Shown here: positions 42,373 to 50,952 of the stretch, in pieces
How positions within the stretch are numbered: the stretch's first letter is position 1
Layout of the letters: each line of letters begins with the position of its first letter
Source: Methanogranum sp963676045
GTDB lineage: Archaea; Thermoplasmatota; Thermoplasmata; Methanomassiliicoccales; Methanomethylophilaceae
Direction: 5' to 3'
Assembly: GCA_963676045.1 (NCBI GenBank)
Contig: OY780938.1
Span: 930,001 to 994,000, forward strand
DNA length: 64,000 bases
Program-made: the position numbers and the translations under genes
Notes under the pieces: model-generated
Databases searched by the model: none
Told to the model about the DNA's origin: nothing
Seen by the model: the letters and a program-made list of their open reading frames with translations, nothing else

Positions 42373-42795
42373 TTACTCTACGATACTTCCACCAGAGGCT
42401 TCGATCTTCTCGCGGGCTTTCGCCGAGACCTCTGCCACTGTGACGTTCACAGCCACACCGATGGATCCGTTTCCGAGCAGCTTGTCTATTCCTGCATTAG
42501 TGAGGTTGATATTATAGATATCTCCCTCTTTCGCTCCGAAACCCATCTGTATGAAGTGGTCGACCTGTTCCTCGAGCTCAGCCACATTGATGGTCGAGTT
42601 TGCCTCTACCATGCACTGCGGTCTCTTGAAACCGTGTCTTCCGAAGTGGTCCCTGTCATATTTCAGCATACCGATCTTTCCGGTCTTTCCAAGACCGGCC
42701 TGACCGCGTCCACCGATTATACCGGCTCCACGTCCTGACTTCTTTCCACGACCGTGCGTCCTGGATCCTCTCATCTTTTTGGTTCTGCTTGGCAT
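42373..42795 (-). CDS. rpl15: Ribosomal protein uL15
   Basis: 140 residues. The Gly/Arg-rich N-terminus (RTKKMRGSRTHGRGKKSGRGAG-like) threads into 23S rRNA, and the C-terminal half forms the globular L15 fold. GAGGTG lies ahead of ATG 42795. Position between L30 and secY is canonical. Confidence 0.96.
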   Translation of the reverse strand: MPSRTKKMRGSRTHGRGKKSGRGAGIIGGRGQAGLGKTGKIGMLKYDRDHFGRHGFKRPQCMVEANSTINVAELEEQVDHFIQMGFGAKEGDIYNINLTNAGIDKLLGNGSIGVAVNVTVAEVSAKAREKIEASGGSIVE

Positions 42796-42805
42796 CTCTT
42801 ACACC

Positions 42806-43270
42806 TCACAGCATCCTGTTGACGAGATCGTTTATGGCCTCTGCTCTGTATCCGAGCGCCCCACCGTTCTTGTAGGAGCGCTTGTTGCCCTCGAATCCCT
42901 TTACAGGGGGGTGAAGGCGGAATACGGGCTTTGCTGCCTCGACATCTCTCAACTTGTAATCGTTCTCAATTATTGCCTTTGAAAGCTCCTCTACAGAGGC
43001 GAATTCAGAATTCTCTTTGAGGTAATCATCGGTGATCTCTTTGTCACCCACGAGTTTTCCGCGTGCGCGGATCATCGCGGTGAGGGTCTCCTCGTTGATC
43101 TCTCCCCATGTGCAGTAATCCTTTATCTTTTGGAGCATGCCTTCTGTTGGCCCGTTCTCAGGTACTACCACACAGTGGTTGACCCTTGTAAGGCCCAGGA
43201 GGCCCATTGTGTACTCGATGTTGTAGTTGACATCTGGCTGTCCACGTACACGTATAACTGCGTATGTCAT
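42806..43270 (-). CDS. rpl30: Ribosomal protein uL30
   Basis: 154 residues, the archaeal long form of L30. It begins MTYAVIRVRGQPDVN and carries the LGLTRVNHCVVVP segment. The frame opens at TTG 43276, but ATG 43270 with GGAGG seven bases ahead gives the usual archaeal length. It overlaps nothing and follows S5 by two bases. Confidence 0.95.
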   Translation of the reverse strand: MTYAVIRVRGQPDVNYNIEYTMGLLGLTRVNHCVVVPENGPTEGMLQKIKDYCTWGEINEETLTAMIRARGKLVGDKEITDDYLKENSEFASVEELSKAIIENDYKLRDVEAAKPVFRLHPPVKGFEGNKRSYKNGGALGYRAEAINDLVNRML

Positions 43271-43272
43271 GT

Positions 43273-43953
43273 TCAATCCTCCTTGTCAAAGTTGACATCG
43301 GTCTCTTCGATCGAAAGACCAACAGGTCCTGATACGATGCGAAGCCTCTGCACCTGCTCTGCGGTTACTCTCATACGGGATGTCTCTTTGAGTGCTTCGA
43401 ATGTTGCCATTGCATAGTTGACCTTCGTCTTGGTGTTACCCGTGGCGAATCCCCATGCATCCTTCACACCTGCGAGGGTCAGAAGGCTCTTTGCGACATC
43501 TCCTACTGCAAGTCCGATACCACGTGGGGCGGGCTTTATGTAGACTGTCACAGACCCAGTACGTCCGATTACCTCATAGGGCAAGGAGTGTGGCTCACCG
43601 CAACCGCATTCCCATGAACCGCATCCTCTCTTGATCTCGATGATGTTCAGTTTTGCGTTGTCGATCGCCTTCTTTATAGAAGGTCCGACCTCCTTTCCTT
43701 TAGCCCTTCCGATTCCGATGAATCCATCGCCGTTTCCAACGATACATGTCACTGCGAATCTGACCCTCCTTCCGGAGTCGGTCATCCTCTGAACCATGTT
43801 GAGGTCTATGACCTCATCCTTCAGATCAGGAAGGAGTATGTCCACGATCTCTGCCTCGCGGAGAGGCAACCTTGTGGCCAATGCATCGCCCATGGTTGTG
43901 ATCTCACCATTGAGCACCATCTGGCCCAATCTTGTCTTAGGGACCCAATCCAT
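43273..43953 (-). CDS. rps5: Ribosomal protein uS5
   Basis: 226 residues. S5 helps keep decoding accurate and shapes the mRNA entry site. The double-stranded RNA-binding N-domain includes VRFAVTCIVGNGDGFIGIGRAKGKEV (about 65-90), and PAPRGIGLAVGDV is in the C-domain. Start ATG 43953 follows the L18 stop by one base. Confidence 0.97.
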   Translation of the reverse strand: MDWVPKTRLGQMVLNGEITTMGDALATRLPLREAEIVDILLPDLKDEVIDLNMVQRMTDSGRRVRFAVTCIVGNGDGFIGIGRAKGKEVGPSIKKAIDNAKLNIIEIKRGCGSWECGCGEPHSLPYEVIGRTGSVTVYIKPAPRGIGLAVGDVAKSLLTLAGVKDAWGFATGNTKTKVNYAMATFEALKETSRMRVTAEQVQRLRIVSGPVGLSIEETDVNFDKED

Positions 43954-43954
43954 T

Positions 43955-44455
43955 TCACTCAGCCTCCATCTTGTCTTTCAGGCCGTTTAGTGCGGCCTCG
44001 ATAGCATCATCGATGTGCTTTCCCATGAGCCTGTCCTCGACTGGGAGGACATCCTCGGAAACTGGTACTTCCAATCCGGCATCCAACATTCCCTTTGCGA
44101 CTGCGAAGAGGACTCCGCCGCGCTTGGGTTTCTGCATACCGATGTCTAGTACAGCATAATCGATGTTTGCTTCGATTGCTCTTTTACCAGCAAGGTATCC
44201 AACGAGGTACGCCGCAGGGATGGTGGAACATGAATATTCCCATCCCATCTTGACGAGGTCCTTGGTGCTTGCTGATGCGATTATCTTATCTCCTTCCATC
44301 CCGAACTCTACGAACTGGACGGTGACGTTCTTGTTGGACCTTCTGATGACTGCCCTTGCCTCATGACTCGTAAGGAGCCTGCGGCGTATGTAGTAATCAG
44401 TACGGCACTCTCTTCTTCTGCGGAACGCAACTTTATATCTTGGTCCTGTGGCCAT
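43955..44455 (-). CDS. rpl18: Ribosomal protein uL18
   Basis: 166 residues. L18 binds 5S rRNA with L5. Start ATG 44455 (MATGPRYKV) shares a base with the L19e stop (TGATG); the frame extends upstream to 44479 but this is inside L19e. The basic RRRRECRTDYYIRRRLL segment near residue 10 is characteristic. Confidence 0.96.
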   Translation of the reverse strand: MATGPRYKVAFRRRRECRTDYYIRRRLLTSHEARAVIRRSNKNVTVQFVEFGMEGDKIIASASTKDLVKMGWEYSCSTIPAAYLVGYLAGKRAIEANIDYAVLDIGMQKPKRGGVLFAVAKGMLDAGLEVPVSEDVLPVEDRLMGKHIDDAIEAALNGLKDKMEAE

Positions 44456-44916
44456 CAGTTCTCCTCCTCCTTGAGGCAACCTTCGGCGATCATATGCTGT
44501 TTGAGGTTCCTACGGGATTTGTAAACTCCTCCCTTGGCCCTCCTGTAGTACAGCCTGTATACAGAGGGTGTGATCTTGCCATCGGCCCTGAGGGCCTTGA
44601 GCTCTTCACGGATGGGCCTGATCGTGGCCATCCACCTGCTCTTGTCAGAAACGCGTGCGTTAGCTGTTCCTTTCCTTGAACCGGGTCCCTTTCTCTTTCC
44701 GCTGGCCTTCTGGCCTGCGGCGTATCTTATCCTTCCTTTGGATGTACCATGCTTTGCCTTTGCCTTTATCAGGCCGGAATCAATGGCTGTGCGTATGTCG
44801 CCGCGGGTGATGCAGTCCTCGACTTCCTCGATCTTATCGGGGTTTATCCAGACTCTGTTCTCACCACAGTTCAGGATATCGGCTGCCATCCTTCTCTGGT
44901 TTCTAAGATCTGACAT
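44455..44916 (-). CDS. rpl19e: Ribosomal protein eL19
   Basis: 153 residues, archaeal/eukaryal L19e. It begins MSDLRNQRRMAADILNCGENRVWINP and has a long basic C-terminal helix. ATG 44916 with GGTGTGAAC ahead is preferred over GTG 44922. It follows L32e by two bases. Confidence 0.96.
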   Translation of the reverse strand: MSDLRNQRRMAADILNCGENRVWINPDKIEEVEDCITRGDIRTAIDSGLIKAKAKHGTSKGRIRYAAGQKASGKRKGPGSRKGTANARVSDKSRWMATIRPIREELKALRADGKITPSVYRLYYRRAKGGVYKSRRNLKQHMIAEGCLKEEEN

Positions 44917-44918
44917 GT

Positions 44919-45611
44919 TCACACCATCCTGTTGAGGACCCTGATACCGAGCTCTGCGGCCCTGTCCTCAATGGCGATCCTCTTCTTGGTACCTACTGTC
45001 CCACCGATACGTACTGCCTGTACCTTGGGATTTATATTCTCAAGTCCCTGAACATTGTGTACGAGGACCTCTTCGAATCCTGATGGGTGGAGATTCCTTG
45101 ATGCTATCGGACCGCGGAAACCGATGTCCACCATTGGTGGGCGTCTCTTGAGCTGTCTCTTCATCTTGGAGTGTATTCCCTTTGGTTTTCTCCACTTCTC
45201 TCCGAGCTTCGAGTATCTGAACCATTCCTGTCTCTTGAAGGCGGGTCTGCGTCCTGAGATCAATGCCCTCTTTGCAAGTGCATCGGTCATCTCTTCGCTG
45301 AGCTCTGGTTTTGCCTTTACGACATATCCTTCGTTCTCAACGACCTCGACCTCGACCTTCTCCTTGGGCTCAGTCTTCTTGCTCTCTTTCTTTACCTCTG
45401 CAGATACGGACGTCTCTCCGCTGAAGGCCTTCTTCCAACCCTCGACGGTCTTCGGACCGACACCTGACAAGGTCTTGATTATCTCTTTGACCTTCGCATC
45501 GTCCGACAAGGCTACCTTGAGCTCATCGACGCTTGTGATGCCGATGCTCGCAAGCTCGGCCACATTGGCTTCTTTAATGCCTGTAAGGTCTGTGAGTGTT
45601 TTTACGGTCAT
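44919..45611 (-). CDS. rpl32e: Ribosomal protein eL32 with N-terminal helix-hairpin-helix extension
   Basis: 230 residues. The eL32 core is the C-terminal 125 residues, starting about FKRQEWFRYSKLGEKWRKPKG. The first 70 residues form a helix-hairpin-helix-like domain (LTDLTGIKEANVAELASIGI and LSGVGPKTVEGWK), joined by a Lys/Glu-rich linker. Such extensions occur in some euryarchaeal L32e proteins. AAGGTGAAAG precedes ATG 45611, which overlaps the L6 stop. Confidence 0.95.
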   Translation of the reverse strand: MTVKTLTDLTGIKEANVAELASIGITSVDELKVALSDDAKVKEIIKTLSGVGPKTVEGWKKAFSGETSVSAEVKKESKKTEPKEKVEVEVVENEGYVVKAKPELSEEMTDALAKRALISGRRPAFKRQEWFRYSKLGEKWRKPKGIHSKMKRQLKRRPPMVDIGFRGPIASRNLHPSGFEEVLVHNVQGLENINPKVQAVRIGGTVGTKKRIAIEDRAAELGIRVLNRMV

Positions 45612-46159
45612 TCTTTCACCTTGTGGGATTTGTGGACGATATATATTCCGTCCTGGAACGTTCTCTTATCAAAACCTGGCCTTGAAGTTGCCTTCTCGAG
45701 GTTCGCTGCGGTCTGACCGCACTCCTCGATGTTTATGCCCTCTACTGTGACATCAGCACCGCTGACCTTCACTTTGCTGCCGCCAACTATCTTGGCGTAG
45801 CGGGGGGCATGGCCTCCCATGTAGTTGTTGATCTCGACCAGATTTCCTTTCACAGTCACTTTCATTGGGAAGTGAGAGAAGACGATCTTGAGGCCATATG
45901 AGAACCCGCTTGTGACACCCTTTATCATGTTATTGATGTGTGCCACAAAGGTTCCGACCATGGCTTTCTCTTTGACCCTTGGGTATTCACAGCTTATGCT
46001 GATCTCCCCATCTCCTACTTTCACAATGACGCGAGGGTGTGCGAAGTTTCTGCTCAATTCTCCCTTAGGTCCTTTGACCTTTACTATGTCATCGTTCTTA
46101 GAAACGGTGACACCGCCGGGGATGGCGATAGTACTTTCGATTTTCCCTGCTATTGTCAT
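45608..46159 (-). CDS. rpl6: Ribosomal protein uL6
   Basis: 183 residues; two L6 repeats. L6 lies near the GTPase centre and sarcin-ricin loop. The N-terminal IAIPGGVTVSKNDDIVKVKGPKGEL segment is diagnostic. TGAGGAATAG precedes ATG 46159. It overlaps L32e by four bases. Confidence 0.97.
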   Translation of the reverse strand: MTIAGKIESTIAIPGGVTVSKNDDIVKVKGPKGELSRNFAHPRVIVKVGDGEISISCEYPRVKEKAMVGTFVAHINNMIKGVTSGFSYGLKIVFSHFPMKVTVKGNLVEINNYMGGHAPRYAKIVGGSKVKVSGADVTVEGINIEECGQTAANLEKATSRPGFDKRTFQDGIYIVHKSHKVKE

Positions 46160-46168
46160 TTCTATTCC

Positions 46169-46558
46169 TCAGTATATATACGCTAATAACTTTCCGCCTA
46201 TTCCGAGCTCTTTGGCGCGGTCCTGGGTTATAACACCTGCGGTAGTTGTCATTACCAACAGTCCGAAATCCTGTGCGGGTAGGAACCTCGCCTCGAATTT
46301 CTCGATGTCGGTTATCTTGACCGAATACCTTGGCTTTATTACACCACAGTCGTTGATCGCTCCTTTGAGCATAACGCGGAATTTACCTGCTTTTCCGTCC
46401 TCAATGTACTCGAACTGATTGATGTATCCGTGATCCTGCATAACTTTCAGCACGCGGCCGATAAGCTTTGAGGAGGGCTGGATAATACATTCGCTCTTTC
46501 CGTTGAGAGCTGCATTCTTCATGACGCACATTGCGTCGTTCAATGGATCGCACTGCAT
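46169..46558 (-). CDS. rps8: Ribosomal protein uS8
   Basis: 129 residues. S8 binds the central domain of 16S rRNA. The N-terminus DPLNDAMCVMKNAALNGK and the C-terminal MTTTAGVITQDRAKELGIGGKLLAYIY are typical. It follows S14 by ten bases. Confidence 0.97.
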   Translation of the reverse strand: MQCDPLNDAMCVMKNAALNGKSECIIQPSSKLIGRVLKVMQDHGYINQFEYIEDGKAGKFRVMLKGAINDCGVIKPRYSVKITDIEKFEARFLPAQDFGLLVMTTTAGVITQDRAKELGIGGKLLAYIY

Positions 46559-46568
46559 TTCTCACACC

Positions 46569-46715
46569 TCACGAATACTTCTTGAACCCGAGTTCCGGGG
46601 CCATATCTCTGAAGCACTGGCGGCACAAGTGCATTCCGTATCTTCTGATTATACCTCTTCTGCGTCCGCAGCGGGTACATCCTACGGATCTTCCAAACTG
46701 TTTCTTTGGTTTCAC
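46569..46715 (-). CDS. rps14: Ribosomal protein uS14, zinc type (48 residues)
   Basis: A 48-residue gene between L5 and S8. The product begins MKPKKQFGRSVG, has two CxxC pairs at Cys 13/16 and 31/34 that bind zinc, and ends ELGFKKYS, matching archaeal S14. The start is GTG 46715, overlapping the L5 stop by four bases (GTGA). The length is at the short end for archaeal S14. Confidence 0.93.
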   Translation of the reverse strand: MKPKKQFGRSVGCTRCGRRRGIIRRYGMHLCRQCFRDMAPELGFKKYS

Positions 46716-47221
46716 TCTACCACCTCTACCTCATATTTCTCTTTCATAAACTCTATCGCCTCAGAACGGTCCACACGATGGCTCTTTGGAGCTTTTCTTC
46801 TAAGAAGAGCCCTTCTAGCGATCCTGCTTCCCTTCCTCCTGAGCACGACATTCACATCCATTCCGAATATACCGATGTCAGGGTCATATTTCATACCATC
46901 GAAATCTGTATAGTCGGAGATACCGAAGGACATGTTGCCTTCTTTGTCAAAGGAGTACTCGTAAACACGTTGTTCCCTGATGGAAAGGGCCCTTCTGAGG
47001 AAATCCTCTGCGAGGTCTCCCCTGAGGGTCACTTTGCAGCCGAGGGGCATACCTATACGGATACCTAGGTCCCTGTTGATTGCCTTGGATATCGTTTGAA
47101 CAGGTGTCTGTCCGGTCACTGCTTTCAAGACCTTCTGTGCCTTTGAAAGTCTCTCTCCTGCCTCTCCTACACCGATGTTGACTGTTACCTTCTCGATGTG
47201 GAGCTCTCTCATTGAATTCAT
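46712..47221 (-). CDS. rpl5: Ribosomal protein uL5
   Basis: 169 residues. L5 binds 5S rRNA and contacts P-site tRNA. The core has VNIGVGEAGERLSKAQKVLKAVTGQTPVQ near the N-terminus and FGISDYTDFDGMKYDPDIGIFGMDV in the middle. ATG 47221 overlaps the S4e stop (ATGA), with GGAGGCC seven bases ahead. Confidence 0.97.
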   Translation of the reverse strand: MNSMRELHIEKVTVNIGVGEAGERLSKAQKVLKAVTGQTPVQTISKAINRDLGIRIGMPLGCKVTLRGDLAEDFLRRALSIREQRVYEYSFDKEGNMSFGISDYTDFDGMKYDPDIGIFGMDVNVVLRRKGSRIARRALLRRKAPKSHRVDRSEAIEFMKEKYEVEVVE

Positions 47222-47925
47222 ACAGAGGCCTCCGGCATCGTAATGACGACCTTGCCCTCACCGACAATGAACACATTGCAGTTTGTGGTCTCGCTTCCAT
47301 CCTCGAATATGATTATATTGGATGCGGAACCTTTCACAACAACCAGCTCTTTGACAGTCTTGATCTTTCCGGCCTGTGAACCTGTTATGATCAATGCCTT
47401 TGCACCAGATTTGACTGGGTAATGGGCTAAGACCTTTTGCTCAGGTATCTCGATCTTGAGTGTGTCTCCGACCTTGTATTCGTTCTTATCAAGGAGCAGG
47501 TTCCTTCCACCGCTAAGGTTTATCTGGAACTTTCCATCCTTCACTACGGTCTTGTCCTCTATCCTGCAGAGTTTGACCTTGGCCTCATCTGCACTTATAG
47601 AAGCAAGCGCGAGTTTTCCTTTGTCGCTCAAAAGCATGCGGAATGCCAATCCCATCTTTGGGATGCAAATGGTATCCATGACTCCAACAGGGGCCTTAGG
47701 GTTCTTAACCGCCTTTCCGTCAACGATGAGTTCACGGTTGCCGATTATCCTCTTTGCCTCCCTAGCGGTGTCACATACGCCGATCATGTCCCTTAGGACA
47801 AGAACCGCGGGCATGCTGCTCTCCACGGAGTGTGCTCCGGGAGACTGCTTTGTGGCCCAGACAGATGCCTTTCTTTTTATGGGCCATGTCCTGGGCGCTG
47901 CCAATCTCTTCATGTGATCGCTCAT
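47218..47925 (-). CDS. rps4e: Ribosomal protein eS4
   Basis: 235 residues, archaeal/eukaryal S4e with an S4 domain, a central S4e domain and a C-terminal KOW motif. It begins MSDHMKRLAAPRTWPIKRKA; MKRLAAPRTWPI is the usual start of the family, so an internal ATG at residue 5 is possible. It overlaps L24 and L5 by four bases at each end. Confidence 0.97.
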   Translation of the reverse strand: MSDHMKRLAAPRTWPIKRKASVWATKQSPGAHSVESSMPAVLVLRDMIGVCDTAREAKRIIGNRELIVDGKAVKNPKAPVGVMDTICIPKMGLAFRMLLSDKGKLALASISADEAKVKLCRIEDKTVVKDGKFQINLSGGRNLLLDKNEYKVGDTLKIEIPEQKVLAHYPVKSGAKALIITGSQAGKIKTVKELVVVKGSASNIIIFEDGSETTNCNVFIVGEGKVVITMPEASV

Positions 47926-48296
47926 TGTTTAGCCTCCTTCTTCTTTGTAAGCGCATCTACCCTCCAGGGGTCCTCTGTGTTCAATTTCGTGATCACGAGA
48001 TTCGATGCGTGTATTGGGCGGACAACGGCTGTTCCATCCGCCTGATTTATGGTGACCCCATCGACCGAGACGCGCCCGGTCTTTGTGAATACCTCAAGAA
48101 CCTTTCCTTCTGTACCGCGAACGTCTGAATCACCGCGCACTACTGCGACGGTGTCTCCCTTGCAGACCCTTGCTGTACGGACACCGTACTGGTCGCGGAG
48201 TTCTGTGGAGAGGTGTGCGGAGAGCATCTTCCTCTTCACGTGGGTAGGTGCGTGTGCCTGAGACTTCCTCTGTACCCTTGCTTTGCTACTTACCAT
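47922..48296 (-). CDS. rpl24: Ribosomal protein uL24
   Basis: 124 residues from ATG 48296 (MVSSKARVQRKSQ), which has GAGG seven bases ahead; the frame opens at 48302. The KOW motif region KGDTVAVVRGDSDVRGTEGKVLEV is clear. L24 starts 50S assembly and sits near the exit tunnel. Confidence 0.96.
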   Translation of the reverse strand: MVSSKARVQRKSQAHAPTHVKRKMLSAHLSTELRDQYGVRTARVCKGDTVAVVRGDSDVRGTEGKVLEVFTKTGRVSVDGVTINQADGTAVVRPIHASNLVITKLNTEDPWRVDALTKKKEAKQ

Positions 48297-48305
48297 ATTC
48301 ATTCC

Positions 48306-48704
48306 TCACACGATAGTACTGGCTGTTGCTGCGATACGTGGCCATCTCTCGGCCGCCTCTCTTGCAACAGGTCCTTTTATGTCTGTTCCTTTTGTCTCGC
48401 CTGTGTCTGTAGTTAGCACTGCAGCATTGTCCTCAAAGAAGATCATCGTTCCATCAGGGCGTCTCATTGGGCGTCTCTGACGGACGATTACTGCGAATAC
48501 TATCTGCTTCCTCATGGCGGGAGTTCCCTTCTTGACAGAGGCGATGACAACGTCACCTACTCCTGCTGCGGGGATCCTCCTTGCAACTCCATGGTATCCA
48601 GGGACAGTGATGATCTCAATGACCTTGGCACCGGTGTTGTCGATGACATCGAGCTGCGATCCGTTGATGAGCCCTCTTGTCTGGTTTCCAGCGATTCCCT
48701 TCAT
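48306..48704 (-). CDS. rpl14: Ribosomal protein uL14
   Basis: 132 residues from ATG 48704, exactly the usual archaeal length; GGAG lies eight bases ahead. The frame opens earlier at GTG 48713. GSQLDVIDNTGAKVIEIITVPGYHG is the signature. L14 bridges the subunits and contacts aIF6. Confidence 0.97.
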   Translation of the reverse strand: MKGIAGNQTRGLINGSQLDVIDNTGAKVIEIITVPGYHGVARRIPAAGVGDVVIASVKKGTPAMRKQIVFAVIVRQRRPMRRPDGTMIFFEDNAAVLTTDTGETKGTDIKGPVAREAAERWPRIAATASTIV

Positions 48705-48709
48705 CTTCA

Positions 48710-49042
48710 TCACTCCTTCTTTTCAACCACTACGAATGATACTGTCTTAGAGATGGGCCTGCACTCCATGATCCTGACACGGTCCCCTACCTTTAATCCA
48801 AGGCAGGGAGATGCGTGGCAAGCATATCTTGCAGATCTCTTCTCGTATCTCTCGTATTTCTTATCAAATCTGAGGTAGTTACGCTCAACGATGACTGTTT
48901 TGCTCATCTTGACCGTTGCGACTACTCCGTCTATGACCTGTCCCCTGACCGAAAGACTGCCGTGGAATGGGCAGTTAGGGTCGTTGCACTCAGAAGTGGG
49001 GGGAACGACGTCAATTCCAATATTCTTTGCTTTTGCTGTCAT
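48710..49042 (-). CDS. rps17: Ribosomal protein uS17
   Basis: 110 residues. S17 binds 16S rRNA early in assembly. An N-terminal extension with PPTSECNDPNCPFHG (residues about 14-28) is archaeal; the OB-fold follows with GVVATVKMSKTVIVERNYL. AGGTGAAA precedes ATG 49042. Confidence 0.97.
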   Translation of the reverse strand: MTAKAKNIGIDVVPPTSECNDPNCPFHGSLSVRGQVIDGVVATVKMSKTVIVERNYLRFDKKYERYEKRSARYACHASPCLGLKVGDRVRIMECRPISKTVSFVVVEKKE

Positions 49043-49048
49043 TTTTTT

Positions 49049-49303
49049 TCACCTAACCTTTTTTATTCTATCTTCTGGTCGGTGTTGTATTTCAATACCC
49101 TTGATGTTAATCTGTTCGTCCTGGTATGTGAATCTGAACTCATTGCCTGGTTTTGGTACCATTCTCTCAGTTCCGGCCGATTCAATGGTGAACGTGTTTT
49201 TCGTCTCGTCGACCACAATCCCGGATAATCCCGAGAATGGTGCTGACAGCACTACCACGCCTAGACCTATGAGTTCAGACCTCATGAATTCATTCTTGTT
49301 CAT
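49049..49303 (-). CDS. rnp1: RNase P protein component 1 (Rpp29/Pop4)
   Basis: 84 residues. A protein subunit of archaeal RNase P, which cuts 5' leaders from tRNA. The fold is Sm-like; SGIVVDETKNTFTIESAG and the RFTYQDEQINIKG region are typical. Encoded in the S10-spc cluster between aIF1 and S17, the standard archaeal location. Confidence 0.93.
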   Translation of the reverse strand: MNKNEFMRSELIGLGVVVLSAPFSGLSGIVVDETKNTFTIESAGTERMVPKPGNEFRFTYQDEQINIKGIEIQHRPEDRIKKVR

Positions 49304-49304
49304 C

Positions 49305-49601
49305 TTACCTAACTTCAGTACGGAAGCCCATCTCCTCCAGAACGACTTTCACTCTTTTTTTGTGATCGCCCTGGAGTTCAATACGGCCATCCTTGCATGT
49401 TCCGCCGGCGGCACATTTGTTCTTCAACTGTTTGGTCAGATCATTTATGTTGATGTCGTTTTCATCGATGCCATCGATGACCGTGACCATCTTACCGTAC
49501 CTGCGGCTATCGACTGAGATCCTAACGCACTGCTGCTCACGTGCGATTTCCTCGCACATGCAGAGTTCTTTAGGCAATCCACATACTGGACAGACAGCCA
49601 T
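49305..49601 (-). CDS. Translation initiation factor aIF1 (SUI1)
   Basis: 98 residues. aIF1 monitors start-codon pairing in the 30S P site. The N-terminus has a cysteine cluster CPVCGLPKELCMC (residues 4-16) that may bind zinc, followed by the SUI1 core with GIDENDININDLTKQLKNKCAAGGT. It lies one base over the L29 stop (TGATG) and one base before rnp1, matching the archaeal order. Confidence 0.95.
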   Translation of the reverse strand: MAVCPVCGLPKELCMCEEIAREQQCVRISVDSRRYGKMVTVIDGIDENDININDLTKQLKNKCAAGGTCKDGRIELQGDHKKRVKVVLEEMGFRTEVR

Positions 49602-49804
49602 CAGAGTTCTTCCTCCTCCTTCTGAACGGTCAGAATGCGAGCGATATTGAGCCTAAGTGCGCGTATTATTCCGGGACTGGAGGGTGCACCTCCCATAGCG
49701 GATACTCCTCTCTCATGCATCAATTCATTACGGAGCTCTTTCAGTTTCTGATTGCGTTCCTCGACGCTCATGTTCCTTATATCAGCAGTTTTCAGCGAGG
49801 TCAT
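49601..49804 (-). CDS. rpl29: Ribosomal protein uL29
   Basis: 67 residues, a two-helix protein at the tunnel exit. The segment MSVEERNQKLKELRNELMHERGVSAMGGAPSS-type is typical (residues 13-43). ATG 49804 overlaps the S3 stop (TAATG). Confidence 0.96.
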   Translation of the reverse strand: MTSLKTADIRNMSVEERNQKLKELRNELMHERGVSAMGGAPSSPGIIRALRLNIARILTVQKEEEEL

Positions 49805-50487
49805 TACTGAACCCCTCCTTTGATTGCTGCTACAGGTGCCTCGGCCTTCACAGGGGTGGCAAAGAGGTCTGGAAGTGCTGCAGCGGCCTCGGTCTTCCCA
49901 AGCACCGTTATATCTGCAGGCAACTTCGCATCAGGCCTCATGATCTCCACTGTTACTCCGATTACTCCCATCTTGAGCTTCGCTACCGCGTATCCGTGGT
50001 CTATGAAGAGCAATTTGGGCTCACCGCAGAACTTTATGTATCCTTCTTTGAATTTCTCTGTCCTGTGCCTTTGTCCAGTGAGTTTACCTGCTATGATGAT
50101 ATGACATCCGCGAGCGCCTGAATCCATGATCCTACGGACCGTGGAGTGGCCTGCCCTACGGAAATGCCATCCTCTCTCGAGGGAGAATGCGAGCTTCTCT
50201 GCCATTATCTGGGCATTGAGACTTGCATTGGCGACTTCTTGAACCTCTATCTGTGGGTTCTCGAATCCGAATCTCTCCTCAATCACCTGTGTAAGGTTCT
50301 TAATCGTCTGACCGCGTCTTCCGATTACGAGTCCAGGTCTCTCCGTCGTGAGGACGACACGGGTACCCATGGGTGTCCTTTGGACATCCAGGCCACCAAA
50401 TCCTGCACGACTGACTTCCTTCTTGAGGTACTCTTTAAGGAGAACCCTGCGGACGTTCTCGGCAACGAATTTTCTCTCTGATGCCAT
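49804..50487 (-). CDS. rps3: Ribosomal protein uS3
   Basis: 227 residues from ATG 50487. The frame opens at TTG 50496, inside the ribosome site GAGGAGG, so the ATG is preferred. The KH domain with VIGRRGQTIKNLTQVIEERFG is at about 55-76. S3 helps mRNA entry. The C-terminal tail is Ala-rich, shorter than in many archaea. Confidence 0.96.
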   Translation of the reverse strand: MASERKFVAENVRRVLLKEYLKKEVSRAGFGGLDVQRTPMGTRVVLTTERPGLVIGRRGQTIKNLTQVIEERFGFENPQIEVQEVANASLNAQIMAEKLAFSLERGWHFRRAGHSTVRRIMDSGARGCHIIIAGKLTGQRHRTEKFKEGYIKFCGEPKLLFIDHGYAVAKLKMGVIGVTVEIMRPDAKLPADITVLGKTEAAAALPDLFATPVKAEAPVAAIKGGVQ

Positions 50488-50488
50488 T

Positions 50489-50941
50489 TCACTCAACCTC
50501 CTCTATGATTACCTCGATGTTGGCGGTCTCCTGATTCCATTGTGTGGCCCTTCCCTGTGCCCTTGGCCTGTGGCCGGGTATGGTCTGACCCCTTGCAATG
50601 GTTATCGTGGTGATTGCCATATTCGACGGACTCAATCCCTTGTACTCTGCATTGGATGAAGCGGACTGGATAACTGCAAGGATCGATTTAGATGCCTTTA
50701 CAGGGTATCTTCCTGGTCCTACTCCCTTCTTGTGAGATACACGCTTGTTGTATCTCTTCAGTGGGACTGCTTTCTCCATTGCGATTACTTCCTCGAGTTT
50801 AATCATCGCTGTCTCGACCTTCATTCCACGTATCATGCCTGCTACTTCACGTGCGAATTTAGGGGAGATCGGCTGATCCTTTGCCCTTGCCTTAGCTGTT
50901 GTGTCAGGGTCTGCAATTGTTGTGTAACCTTTGTTTGTCAT
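50489..50941 (-). CDS. rpl22: Ribosomal protein uL22
   Basis: 150 residues from ATG 50941, with GAGGTG seven bases ahead; the frame opens at GTG 50956 inside the S19 stop. L22 lines the exit tunnel. Residues PISPKFAREVAGMIRGMKVETA and the ITIARGQTIPGHRPRAQGRA hairpin are diagnostic. Confidence 0.96.
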   Translation of the reverse strand: MTNKGYTTIADPDTTAKARAKDQPISPKFAREVAGMIRGMKVETAMIKLEEVIAMEKAVPLKRYNKRVSHKKGVGPGRYPVKASKSILAVIQSASSNAEYKGLSPSNMAITTITIARGQTIPGHRPRAQGRATQWNQETANIEVIIEEVE

Positions 50942-50952
50942 CCCGTAACACC